DNA of 64,000 nucleotides from Paenibacillus hexagrammi (GTDB lineage Bacteria; Bacillota; Bacilli; Paenibacillales; NBRC-103111). The notes under the pieces are model-generated. The model made no database searches. It was not told the origin of the DNA and saw only the letters and a program-made list of their open reading frames with translations. Location: assembly GCF_021513275.1 (NCBI RefSeq), contig NZ_CP090978.1, positions 2,418,001-2,482,000 of the forward strand, given 5' to 3'. The stretch's first letter is position 1. Each line of letters opens with the position of its first letter. This document shows, one piece after another, positions 19,291 through 27,502 of the stretch. The position numbers were made by a program, and so were the translations under genes.

Positions 19291-20466
19291 ATGTATTCTG
19301 TTGGTTTAATCGGATTTGGAAGTGCAGGCAGTCGATTCATGAGATCAATTGTCCACAGACAACGTACTGTAGGAGATGTCAGACTGGATGCCGTATGCGA
19401 TACGAATGCGGAGCGCCTTGCATTGTTTGAGTCATTCCCAATCAAGACATATACAGATGTCACAGCGATGCTTGCGGAAAATCAATTCGATCTCCTTATC
19501 GTTGCTACGAATGAAAGCAGTCATTACAATGTGTTATGCGATATTCATCGGAACCACCGAACATGTAAGAGAATCTTGGTCGAGAAACTTCTGGTAGAGA
19601 ATCTAAGCTTAGCGGAGAAAATTAGGAGTATGTTCCGTGAAACGGATATTGCTGTGCATTTCGTAGAAAGGCATAGTCCGGTCTTGAGGCTGCTTAAGAC
19701 ATGGATGAATGAACAGCAGGTTCGCGTTTCCCGGGCCTCCTTCTTTTGGGGAAAGTTCCGATTGTATGATCACCGTCCTACGATTGGGGTCATTTCGGAA
19801 ATCTCGCATCCGATCGACCTCATTACGATGTTGGGGGACATACCTGCAGGAATGCCTTTTGAGATAATGGGAGGAAGCTATATATTTAGTGATTTCTCGG
19901 TTTCGGGTGATCAAGTATTAGACACCATTAATGTTAGTATTAAGTTTGCGAACGACATTGTCGTCAGCGGCAATAGTTCCTTCCTGTGGAGCAGCCGTCG
20001 TCGGGAGATTCAACTCTATCTGTCGAATGAATCCCGATGTGTGACTCATCTGGTGACCCTCTCCTTTGATAATCCCCGATGGGATGTGGATAGTTGTTCC
20101 ATCTACAAAGTGAATCTCCCAGACGGAAAGAGTCACCTTGTGCAACAGTGGGAGGTAACGGAGGAAGATTTAATCGAGGCCATCTCATGCGTCAATAAGA
20201 CAAATCTCTTCGTAAACGCAAATATTGAAGAAGTAAGCGGCCTGGGCTATTGTGAGGAGCTGGCAAGACTTTCGCAAAGTGTTTATATCCAAGAAATAAT
20301 CGAGGCGATTGCCGGTCACGCTAACCAGAATAAGACGACGACGCAGATTTTCGGAGACAAGAGACAAGATTCAAGGCAGTACAGCGAGAACGATCCGTTA
20401 TTACTCGAATTTCTGAAGGGCAATCATACAGGGAACCTTTTTGCAAGTAAGGACTTGCAGTCCTGA
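19291..20466 (+). CDS. Gfo/Idh/MocA-family oxidoreductase
   Basis: 391 residues. Rossmann motif VGLIGFGSAGSRFM at the start, then CDTNAERL, VATNESSHY and VEKLL (the conserved E-K dipeptide, here VEKLLVEN). C-terminal alpha/beta domain contains the ISHPIDLITMLGD segment with a candidate catalytic His. NAD(P)-dependent oxidation or reduction, usually of a sugar or inositol. RBS GGAGG. Placed before two UDP-sugar genes, so a sugar substrate is likely. Confidence 0.82.
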   Translation: MYSVGLIGFGSAGSRFMRSIVHRQRTVGDVRLDAVCDTNAERLALFESFPIKTYTDVTAMLAENQFDLLIVATNESSHYNVLCDIHRNHRTCKRILVEKLLVENLSLAEKIRSMFRETDIAVHFVERHSPVLRLLKTWMNEQQVRVSRASFFWGKFRLYDHRPTIGVISEISHPIDLITMLGDIPAGMPFEIMGGSYIFSDFSVSGDQVLDTINVSIKFANDIVVSGNSSFLWSSRRREIQLYLSNESRCVTHLVTLSFDNPRWDVDSCSIYKVNLPDGKSHLVQQWEVTEEDLIEAISCVNKTNLFVNANIEEVSGLGYCEELARLSQSVYIQEIIEAIAGHANQNKTTTQIFGDKRQDSRQYSENDPLLLEFLKGNHTGNLFASKDLQS

Positions 20467-20489
20467 CAATGAGACGATTAAGGGATGAG

Positions 20490-21452
20490 ATGATGAAGAG
20501 AGTATTGGTTACGGGAGCGGCAGGCTTTATCGGCTATCATATGACTAGGCGGTTATTGGATGAAGGATACGCAGTAATCGGGATCGACAACATAAATGAC
20601 TATTATGATGTAACGCTAAAGCATTCCCGTTTGCGTCAGCTGCATCATGATAACTTTACGTTTATCCAAGAGAGCCTGGAGAACAGGACGCGTATGGCGA
20701 ACATCTTTCTGGAGTACTCGCCGTCTATAGTAATTCATTTAGCGGCTCAAGCGGGAGTTAGGTATAGCTTGAAAAATCCGCATTCCTACATCGACTCCAA
20801 TATAGTTGGCTTTATGAACATATTGGAGGCTTGTAGGCATCACAAGGTGGAGCACCTGCTATATGCCTCGTCGAGTTCCGTATATGGCTCCAACACGAAG
20901 CTGCCCTTCTCAACGGACGATAATGTCGACCACCCGATCAGTATCTATGCGGCAACCAAGAAGGCTAATGAGCTGATGGCGCATTCCTACAGCCATTTGT
21001 TCGGCATTCGAACTACGGGCCTACGCTTCTTTACAGTATATGGGCCATGGGGAAGACCCGATATGGCGCTGTTCATGTTCACGAAAGCAATTCTCAACGG
21101 CGATCCGATACAGGTCTTCAATCACGGTGACATGTCCAGAGATTTTACCTATGTGGATGACATCATCGAAAGTATTTACAGAATACTGATACGTGATGGC
21201 AAGAGCACCTACAAAGTATACAACATAGGCAATAATGCTCCTGTTAAACTACTTGACTTTGTTTGTGCAATTGAGAAAAAACTGAATAGGCAGGCCGAGA
21301 AACAATATTTGCCGCTGCAAGCCGGGGATGTTCCCAGTACATATGCTGACGTTAACGAGCTGATTGCGGACATCGATTATAAGCCTCAGACATCCATCGA
21401 AGAAGGTGTTGGACATTTCATCAAATGGTACAAACGCTATTATGGGGTGTGA
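20490..21452 (+). CDS. UDP-glucuronate 4-epimerase-like SDR
   Basis: Extended short-chain dehydrogenase: VLVTGAAGFIGYHM, YAVIGIDNINDYYD, HLAAQAGVRYS, Ser in SSSSVYGS and YxxxK in YAATKKANEL, RFFTVYGPWGRPDM. The NDYYD and AGVRYSLKNP signatures are those of CapI/LspL type UDP-GlcA C4-epimerases. ATG 20490 or 20493 follows AAGGG with good spacing; an upstream ATG (20469) lacks a site. Works with the next gene on UDP-uronic acid sugars. Confidence 0.85.
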   Translation: MMKRVLVTGAAGFIGYHMTRRLLDEGYAVIGIDNINDYYDVTLKHSRLRQLHHDNFTFIQESLENRTRMANIFLEYSPSIVIHLAAQAGVRYSLKNPHSYIDSNIVGFMNILEACRHHKVEHLLYASSSSVYGSNTKLPFSTDDNVDHPISIYAATKKANELMAHSYSHLFGIRTTGLRFFTVYGPWGRPDMALFMFTKAILNGDPIQVFNHGDMSRDFTYVDDIIESIYRILIRDGKSTYKVYNIGNNAPVKLLDFVCAIEKKLNRQAEKQYLPLQAGDVPSTYADVNELIADIDYKPQTSIEEGVGHFIKWYKRYYGV

Positions 21453-21455
21453 CAT

Positions 21456-22732
21456 ATGGATAGAAAAATAGCGGTCGTGGGTCTTGGCTATGTCGGCCTT
21501 CAGGTGGCGGTAGCGTTCGGTAAGAACAACCCCATCGTTGGATTTGATATAAATGAGAGAAGGATTGAGACGTTAAAGCAGGGATTCGACTACACGTATG
21601 AAGTGTCGGAAGCAGAATTGAGGTTATTGCAAATCGACTATACGACGAATCCGTGCAAGCTCAAAGATTGTAATTTCATCATCGTGACTGTGCCGACCCC
21701 GATCCATGATAACAAGCAGCCTAACTTAATTCCCCTGATACAAGCCTCACAAGTAATAGGTGAACATTTATGTCCAGGCACTATCGTCGTGTACGAGTCG
21801 ACAGTTTTCCCCGGAACGACAGAGGAAGTATGCATACCCGTACTTGAACAGTTTTCCGGTATGAGGAACGGCGTTGACTTCTATGTAGGGTATTCGCCTG
21901 AACGGATTAATCCGGGAGATCGAGAGCATCGATTCAATAAGATACGAAAGGTCGTCTCAGGTCCGGTAGAGGCTCTGGAAACAATCGCAACTCTGTATGA
22001 GAGTGTAGTAGAAGCTGGGGTTCATTACGCCCCCTCCATCAAGGTTGCAGAGGCAGCTAAAGTGATCGAGAACACGCAGAGAGATCTGAATATCGCGCTG
22101 ATGAACGAATTAGCGATCATCTTCGATAAGCTTGATATCGATACAGCCGAGGTTCTTGAAGCGGCCGGTACCAAGTGGAATTTTCAACGCTTTCAACCGG
22201 GGCTGGTAGGAGGTCATTGTATTGGCGTTGACCCTTATTATCTGACTTACAAAGCCGAGTCTATCGGCTATCAGCCTCAGGTGATTCTGGCCGGCAGACG
22301 CATCAACGATACAATGGGTAGTTATATCGCATCATCGGTCATTAAACAAATGATCCTCCGGAATATTCCGATCAAGGATTCGGTGGTCACCATACTCGGC
22401 GTTACCTTCAAGGAAAACGTAGCCGACATTAGAAATTCCAAGGTGATCGATATCATCAGCGAGCTTAAACAATATGGGATTCGGATACAGGTGAGCGATG
22501 CGATAGCCGATCCTGTTTCAGTCTACCACGAATATGGTATCGATCTGATCGATGAAAAAGAGCTGATACCTGCAGACGCAGTCATACTATGTGTTCCCCA
22601 TGGAACCTACTGTGATAAAGGGTGGGGGCTTATGGGCTCCTCTTAAAGAATAACAGTGGAATTGTTGTCGACGTTAAAAGCGTCTTGGATAGGACATTGT
22701 GCCCTCTGGCTATTTCTTTATGGAGGCTTTAG
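21456..22732 (+). CDS. UDP-hexose/HexNAc 6-dehydrogenase (TviB/WbpO-like), C-terminal frameshift
   Basis: NAD-dependent oxidation of a UDP-sugar C6 to the uronate. AVVGLGYVGLQVAVAFG binds NAD; TVPTP, YESTVFPGTTEE, the catalytic Cys in GLVGGHCIGVDPYYL and GVTFKENVADIRNSK are all present. The frame stops early at 22646 after DKGWGLMGSS; adding one G to the G5 run at 22624-22628 continues into LKNNSGIVVDVKSVLD and ends SLWRL at 22732, the normal C-terminus. Last gene of the cluster; only 3 bases follow the epimerase stop. Confidence 0.82.
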
Positions 22733-22842
22733 TAGAGGAGCCAGTAATGAAGTAATTTGAGCTTTTAATGAAAAAGCGCCTCAGGTATACTGGGAAACGT
22801 TCCTACCAAGAACAGGACCAAATACGAAAAGTGGCACCCATC

Positions 22843-23323
22843 ATGAAGAGTAAGCTAAAACAGAAACAAAATCAACGGATCACAAGAATTACCAACATGA
22901 CACTTGTCGTAGGCACAGACATTGCGAAGAAGACGCATGTTGCACAGGCTGTAGATTTTCGAGGAATCGAACTGGGGTAGGATTGCGTGTTCCACAACGA
23001 TCAACAAGGGCTAATGAAGCTAGCAGAGTGGATGAAAGAGCTTGAGCAAGCACATGGCAGCCAACTGGACACTATTGGTTTCGGTTAGCGGCCTTTCTTC
23101 AGGCTCAAGGTATTCAAGTGGTTGTTGTGAACCCGCATCATGTCAATAAGACGAAAGAAATGGAGGAAAATTCGCAGATCAAGAGTGACTACAATGATGC
23201 GAAGGTCATCGCCGATCTCATCCGAAACAGGAGATATTCCGAACCCAAGCTGCCAACGAAGGAATACGCGGAACTTCGGATTTTAACGAACCTGCGGGAG
23301 AAGGTGGCGGCAAACTTTTCTCC
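22843..23323 (+). pseudogene. IS110-family transposase, truncated
   Basis: DEDD-type transposase: VVGTDIAKKTHVAQAVDFRG with the first Asp, CVFHNDQQGLMKLAEWM, QGIQVVVVNPHHVNKTKEM, DYNDAKVIADLIRN. It has a TAG at 22978, a lost segment near 23085, and ends where unrelated sequence begins; the C-terminal serine domain is missing. Confidence 0.78.
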
Positions 23324-23329
23324 AGTAAA

Positions 23330-23740
23330 AGGGCAAAATTGGCAATTGATTCGACCTCTTCTTTCCGGAGTACTTTATCGTATTTCACTGTGAAGCGGAT
23401 GCCAAGCAAGCTATGGCTCAGTGGCAACAGGAGCATGAAGCGGCTTACCACACGTTCACGGTTCCCTGTGGGGATTCCAAGATTTCTATATATTCCCAAT
23501 TCAACTGGGGCTCCAAAAAAGCGCCTGGCCAAGCAGGATACGGGTGGACGGAACGCCATAGAAGGCAAATTTGGCGAAGGCAACCACAATATGGACTTGG
23601 GCGTGCTCGAGCACACATTGCGGCTACAAGCGAGACGGTTATTGGCTGCAACTGCTGGTGATGAACCTTGAGCGCAAGCTACGGGTTCTTTTTTGCCGCT
23701 TTGCTGGGTCGGTTGTAAGAAGACACATAACAAAAACGGT
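23330..23740 (+). other. Degenerate mobile-element-like sequence
   Basis: Overlapping partial frames (for example AMAQWQQEHEAAYHTFTV) suggest a decayed transposase, but no catalytic motif is secure and no family could be named. It lies between the IS110 remnant and the IS21 element. Confidence 0.35.
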
Positions 23741-23741
23741 T

Positions 23742-24581
23742 TCAATAATTCTTCCCATGGTAACTTTTGGTGGTTCCAGACATTAGATTTTTCATGTTTA
23801 TCACATTCTGCGGTAATCCCAATAAAATCAACAAAATTGGTTCCAGAGATTTTTTGCACCTGACAATTCGCTCCATAGCTTGTTTGAATCGGAAACTCTC
23901 ACCACCAAAAGACAGGATATGCGCGTGGTGTACCAGGCGATCAACAAGCGCAGAGGTGAGCTTCGTGTCCCCAAATATCGAGGTCCATTGACCGAATTCT
24001 AAATTGGAGGTCACGATCACGCTCTGCTGTTCATAACAATCGGCAATGACGTTAAACAGTAGCTCCGACCCCGTTTGGCTAAAAGGGACATAACCTACCT
24101 CGTCCAAGATAATTAGATCCATTTTCCTTAGCTTCTCTCGAAAGCGACTCAGCGTGCCTGCTGCGAACTTCTCTTGCAGGATCGCCACAAGGTCTGAAGC
24201 TCGAGAGAATTGTACCGCATGCCCTCGCCTGCAAGCCTCCACCCCCAGAGCAGTAGCCATATGGGTTTTACCTGTTCCGACCGTACCCATCAACAGCAAG
24301 TTCTCTCGCCTTTCTAACCATGTCATATCCAACAATATGTCGAGCGTACAACCCGCAGGAAACGTAATATGGTCTTTCACATACCCCTCAAAGGTCTTCA
24401 AATGGGGGAAGCCTGCCTGTTGGACAAGTTTCCCTAGTTTTGCCCGTCGTCTGCCTTCTCTCTCGGCCAATAACAGCTGTTCCACTAATTCCTGTGTGCG
24501 TTCGTCTTGCTGTTGAACGACATATTCTACCACATGAGCCAGGCGGAGCTGCCGGCATAGTTCTGTCAGATCATTTCTCAC
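23742..24581 (-). CDS. istB: IS21 helper ATPase IstB
   Basis: 279-residue AAA+ ATPase that assists the IstA transposase. Walker A GTVGTGKTH, Walker B LIILDEVGYVPF, sensor region VTSNLEFGQWTSIFGD and arginine-finger region ALVDRLVHH. Starts one base after the istA stop. The last 35 residues (after FRFKQAMERI) go beyond the normal IstB end and contain two copies of CTGGAACCA in the DNA, suggesting readthrough into the element's end. Confidence 0.9.
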   Translation of the reverse strand: MRNDLTELCRQLRLAHVVEYVVQQQDERTQELVEQLLLAEREGRRRAKLGKLVQQAGFPHLKTFEGYVKDHITFPAGCTLDILLDMTWLERRENLLLMGTVGTGKTHMATALGVEACRRGHAVQFSRASDLVAILQEKFAAGTLSRFREKLRKMDLIILDEVGYVPFSQTGSELLFNVIADCYEQQSVIVTSNLEFGQWTSIFGDTKLTSALVDRLVHHAHILSFGGESFRFKQAMERIVRCKKSLEPILLILLGLPQNVINMKNLMSGTTKSYHGKNY

Positions 24582-24582
24582 C

Positions 24583-26070
24583 TCAGCTCACCCCCATTAG
24601 GCGATCATAACGCCCTAGAGAATCGCTTCCCTGCGTACCAGGCGGAGATAGCGTTTCAACCCATGCTGCTGGAATATCCCGGTTCATTTGCTTTAATCCA
24701 AGCGCAGCTGTTACCTGAGCAATCGTGGCCTCGTTATGTGTCTCCTGCAGCGTTTGTCCAATCTGTGTGATCGGGTAAACACCTGACCAATGGGCTAGCG
24801 CCTGCAATCGCTCTTTGCGCAACATCAAATCTGTTATGCGAACATACTGTTGAACCGCTTCTGGCAGCATCCGGACGAATTGCGAATGGTTGACGCTTCG
24901 GGGCTTGCGTAGCAGGTTGGTGAATACCTGTACCCATGGAACATCCGCTGTTCTGCCGGTGTACGGTCGTGGTACTTCTCGTACCGTCTGCTGCCCTTGT
25001 GTCAGGATAACATGCCGATCCCAGAAGGTCTGAATGAGTACTTCACTGCCAGGTGAAACCAAACCGACTAACGGGAAGGAGGTGTTCTCAATTCGGATTT
25101 CCCCGTACTTGTTGACCACAGCTGCACTCATTCGGTAGGACTCAAAAGTCACTTCAGGCAGCGTTAGCAGATGACGACGGTCCTCTTCCCATAGACTAGC
25201 GATACGCTCTTTCTTGGCGTAGTGTGGACGCTCACGGTCCTGCTGCGCCTGCTCGGCAAAGTAGGCGGCCAACTGCTCATGGCTTTCATAGATGGGAATA
25301 GGTACAGCCCAATTTCGCTTGGCATAGCCACATTTGCTTTCGACATGCCCTTTTTCGTGGCCGCTGTATGGATTACAGAATACTGCTTCCATCCGGTAGT
25401 GAGCACAGAATCTTTGAAAGCCTTCCGTCAACTGTCGTTCTCCATGTTTTTCGATGTGAACTACTGCAGCGGATAGGTTGTCGAACCAGACCCGACGAGG
25501 AACACCACCCATTTGTGTAAAACACTGCTTCATACCTTCTAGGAAGCATTCCTGGTTTTCTGCTGGTGTAGGGTAGAGGAATGCTGCATTGCTTGAAGGA
25601 AATGAAACCACCAGCAGTTTGTAGGTAAGCAATTGCTGATCACGACTAACCTGAATCGTGGTGAAGTCGACTTGTGCTTCTCCTGGTGGATGTTCTAGTC
25701 GTTCATAAGATTTCGCACGCTCCAAGACCATTTCATTCTTTCGTCTCTTAACGTAGGCTAATACCGTACGTTGTCCACCCGTGAATGCATATTCGGCTTG
25801 CAATCGATGAAAGATTCTCACCCCAGTGTGTCTCTGCTTGCGAGGGAGTAACTGATCCTCCTCCAGCCACGTATCCACAATTTCCATAAAAGGCCCCATC
25901 ACCGGGCTATTGCTTCTTCGTTTATTGATGTTTTCATTCCAATTATCTTTATCTGCATACCGTTTGGCTGTTCTCCAATGAATCCCTACTTGTCTTGCAA
26001 TCTCATTCACCGAGCAGCCTTCTGCTTCACGTAAAAATTTGATATACTCTTGTTGAGGCATTTTCAGCAT
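24583..26070 (-). CDS. istA: IS21 transposase IstA
   Basis: 495 residues, full length. HTH region CSVNEIARQVGIHWRTAKRY, DDE segments QVDFTTIQV, RVWFDNLSAAV and GHVESKCGYAKRNW, and a C-terminal beta domain. A strong AAGGAG lies upstream of ATG. Not closely similar to the frameshifted IstA at 13-1574, so two different IS21 lineages are present. Confidence 0.92.
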   Translation of the reverse strand: MLKMPQQEYIKFLREAEGCSVNEIARQVGIHWRTAKRYADKDNWNENINKRRSNSPVMGPFMEIVDTWLEEDQLLPRKQRHTGVRIFHRLQAEYAFTGGQRTVLAYVKRRKNEMVLERAKSYERLEHPPGEAQVDFTTIQVSRDQQLLTYKLLVVSFPSSNAAFLYPTPAENQECFLEGMKQCFTQMGGVPRRVWFDNLSAAVVHIEKHGERQLTEGFQRFCAHYRMEAVFCNPYSGHEKGHVESKCGYAKRNWAVPIPIYESHEQLAAYFAEQAQQDRERPHYAKKERIASLWEEDRRHLLTLPEVTFESYRMSAAVVNKYGEIRIENTSFPLVGLVSPGSEVLIQTFWDRHVILTQGQQTVREVPRPYTGRTADVPWVQVFTNLLRKPRSVNHSQFVRMLPEAVQQYVRITDLMLRKERLQALAHWSGVYPITQIGQTLQETHNEATIAQVTAALGLKQMNRDIPAAWVETLSPPGTQGSDSLGRYDRLMGVS

Positions 26071-26217
26071 TCCTTCCAGTCTCCTTCGTCAGTTCTCGCA
26101 AACCTAACGATAGGAGGATAATAGGATGCTGGCAAGTGTCTCTTTTTTTGCATTTTAGCTAGGCACGTTTACGCTGCAATATTCGGCACTTTTAGTATGC
26201 AATATACAGCACTGACA

Positions 26218-26286
26218 ATTATGTTCCTTTTTGGAATGTTTAACCTTGCTCTTTTAACATACATTAATAACAACAAGAAAAAGTAA
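26218..26286 (+). pseudogene. Holin-like type I toxin, C-terminal fragment
   Basis: Directly after the IS21 end the frame IMFLFGMFNLALLTYI followed by NNNKKK and TAA is the C-terminal membrane segment and basic tail of the holin-like toxin whose first seven codons are at 2868. Joining GATGCACT (to 2887) with AATTATG (from about 26217) gives an in-frame 29-residue toxin. A perfect terminator follows at once. Confidence 0.75.
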
Positions 26287-26328
26287 AAACCCACCCGAAG
26301 ATTAGCAGCCGAAGGTGGGTTTTCGTTT
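26286..26328 (+). terminator. Terminator after the toxin C-terminal half (likely bidirectional)
   Basis: AAAACCCACC (26286-26295) pairs perfectly with GGTGGGTTTT (26314-26323). A-rich on the left and T-rich on the right, so it can act on both strands. It would terminate the toxin mRNA and also lies where a 3'-overlapping antisense RNA would run. Confidence 0.75.
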
Positions 26329-26372
26329 CCTTAAAACTTGAAGGGAATTTACCATCCAAGCCAATTGTGCGG

Positions 26373-26404
26373 ACCAAGTGTTAGCGCACTTGGTCTTTCT
26401 TTAT
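26373..26404 (+). terminator. Second hairpin terminator
   Basis: GACCAAGTG (26373-26381), loop TTAGCG, CACTTGGTC (26388-26396) then TTTCTTTAT. On the opposite strand, AT-rich TATTATAAAG lies beyond it, a possible start region for an antisense RNA to the toxin. Confidence 0.6.
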
Positions 26405-26529
26405 AATATGATAACACACTTAAATACTTGCTACAATAATTTGAATTAACTTAATAAATAGGATATCAACTAAAATGTATTGAATGTTTATAAAAAGGAG
26501 AATAAGTAGGTTGAAAGTGGTCTTGAGAT

Positions 26530-26715
26530 GGCATATGACATCTGATAACACCGTATTCACGCTGCGGGCCTTTCGGCCCTTGGTCTGCAGGTGCTTTTCG
26601 GAGAAGCGGAATCAGCAGACAACCCTTCACTGGCTAAGCCCGTCGGACCCGGCAGCTATCGCTGCCTTAAGCCAGTGAATGTTCGTGAATATACAACAAC
26701 GTTATCGGAAATTAT
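26530..26715. repeat. Structured interspersed repeat, copy C
   Basis: Best-preserved copy. Outer arms ATAACACCGTATTCACG and CGTGAATATACAACAACG; inner hairpins GGGCCTTTCGGCCC, GTCTGC/GCAGAC, and CACTGGCTAAG/CTTAAGCCAGTG enclosing GGCAGCTATCGCTGCC. The paired arms are kept although loops differ from copies A and B, which argues for structure rather than sequence being conserved. Confidence 0.78.
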
Positions 26716-26756
26716 CGCAAAAATTTATAATTAATTGTGGGGGTTCCATTGTGGTA

Positions 26757-26794
26757 GGGGTAGTACCAGCGAAGCTGTCACCAAGTGCCAATTG
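26757..26794 (+). repeat. Tn3 transposon left inverted repeat
   Basis: 38 bp, begins GGGG as in Tn4430-type Tn3 ends. Matches the reverse complement of 33016-33053 with one mismatch near the inner end. Preceded by TGGTA. Confidence 0.92.
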
Positions 26795-26804
26795 AAATGA
26801 ATAT

Positions 26805-27116
26805 TTAATCGTGGTGTGTCCAGCCCTTAATTTTCACCCGTACTCTCGAAGATCGAGGCAAGCTGCGATCCCAATCTCGAAGTTCCATATCTCCGGGTTC
26901 TGGAATTTTGATATCTTTATTAAATAAATCCTCAAAATATTTCTTTTTCGCTTTTGTTAGTCTTAACATAAGTTCTTCTTCTGTTTTCCCATGAGCAACG
27001 CACCCTGGTAATTCCTCGATGGTCCCAAAATAATAGGGTTGTAGGTTATTTTGTATATATTCCATGTTAATTTGATAAGAGAGTCCCATGAAATAAGTAA
27101 TTGTATCGTTATTCAA
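26805..27116 (-). CDS. HicB-like antitoxin-fold protein
   Basis: About 103 residues. The N-terminal part has the HicB pattern: YYFGTIEELPGCVAHGKTEEELMLRLTKAKKKYFEDL. No HicA toxin partner with its small double-stranded-RNA-binding fold is seen next to it. I prefer TTG 27116, eight bases after GGAGG; a frame extension to 27131 would include that site. May be an orphan antitoxin or a regulator; a large hairpin lies just upstream. Confidence 0.55.
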   Translation of the reverse strand: MNNDTITYFMGLSYQINMEYIQNNLQPYYFGTIEELPGCVAHGKTEEELMLRLTKAKKKYFEDLFNKDIKIPEPGDMELRDWDRSLPRSSRVRVKIKGWTHHD

Positions 27117-27145
27117 TCGAAAAACCTCCAATACAGATTATGCCC

Positions 27146-27204
27146 AGACAGCCCTAAAATTCCCTTCTTAATTGAGTTTAAGAAATGGAATTTTAGGGCT
27201 GTCT
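27146..27204. repeat. Large perfect inverted repeat upstream of the HicB-like gene
   Basis: AGACAGCCCTAAAATTCC (27146-27163) is the exact reverse complement of 27187-27204; the 23-base spacer has a further TTCTTAA/TTAAGAA pair. No T-tract follows. It could be an operator, the transposon's resolution site, or a terminator stem. Confidence 0.7.
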
Positions 27205-27230
27205 ATCATGCTCTATACAATACATCATTT

Positions 27231-27413
27231 GTAAGTATTCAGTAAACCCGCATTTGAAATTTTTGTGACATATAAACAGTATCTTGAGAGCCTCTCAGAT
27301 CAATAATTTAGATAAATCTGAATGTTTTTCTACCGAAAATTGATTATAAAGGCAATTCGGGATGTGTTTCATTGAACCCCTTAAATTACAGAGCGGGTTC
27401 ACTGAATACTTAC
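27231..27413. mobile_element. 183-bp IS66-type MITE with 8-bp target duplication
   Basis: Ends GTAAGTATTCAGTAAACCCG (27231 on) and its complement at 27393-27413 with one mismatch over 21 bp. CATCATTT flanks both sides (27223-27230 and 27414-27421). GTAA ends plus 8-bp duplications are the IS66-family rule. No coding sequence inside. It lies within the Tn3 transposon, so it jumped into the transposon. Confidence 0.85.
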
Positions 27414-27502
27414 CATCATTTTACTATATTCTCGTGAACTGTCATTGGATAAAAATGGCGGTTATCATGGCACTTTCCTCGTTAACATGAATCATCATTG
27501 TT

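Larger units (their letters stand above)
23742..26217 (-). mobile_element. IS21-family element with intact istA-istB
   Basis: Minus-strand element. Its 5' end (istA side) is at about 26217, reading inward TGTCAGTGCTGTATATTGC then repeats containing AAAAGTGCC and GTGCCTAGC. The end beyond istB is not clear: istB runs on longer than usual to 23742, so that side may be rearranged. It forms the right boundary of the 23-kb segment inserted into the toxin gene. Confidence 0.75.

Noticed and set aside
22740..22842. IS110 bridge-RNA region upstream of the transposase remnant
   Set aside because: The element is truncated and its left end cannot be fixed, so any bridge RNA claim would be guesswork.
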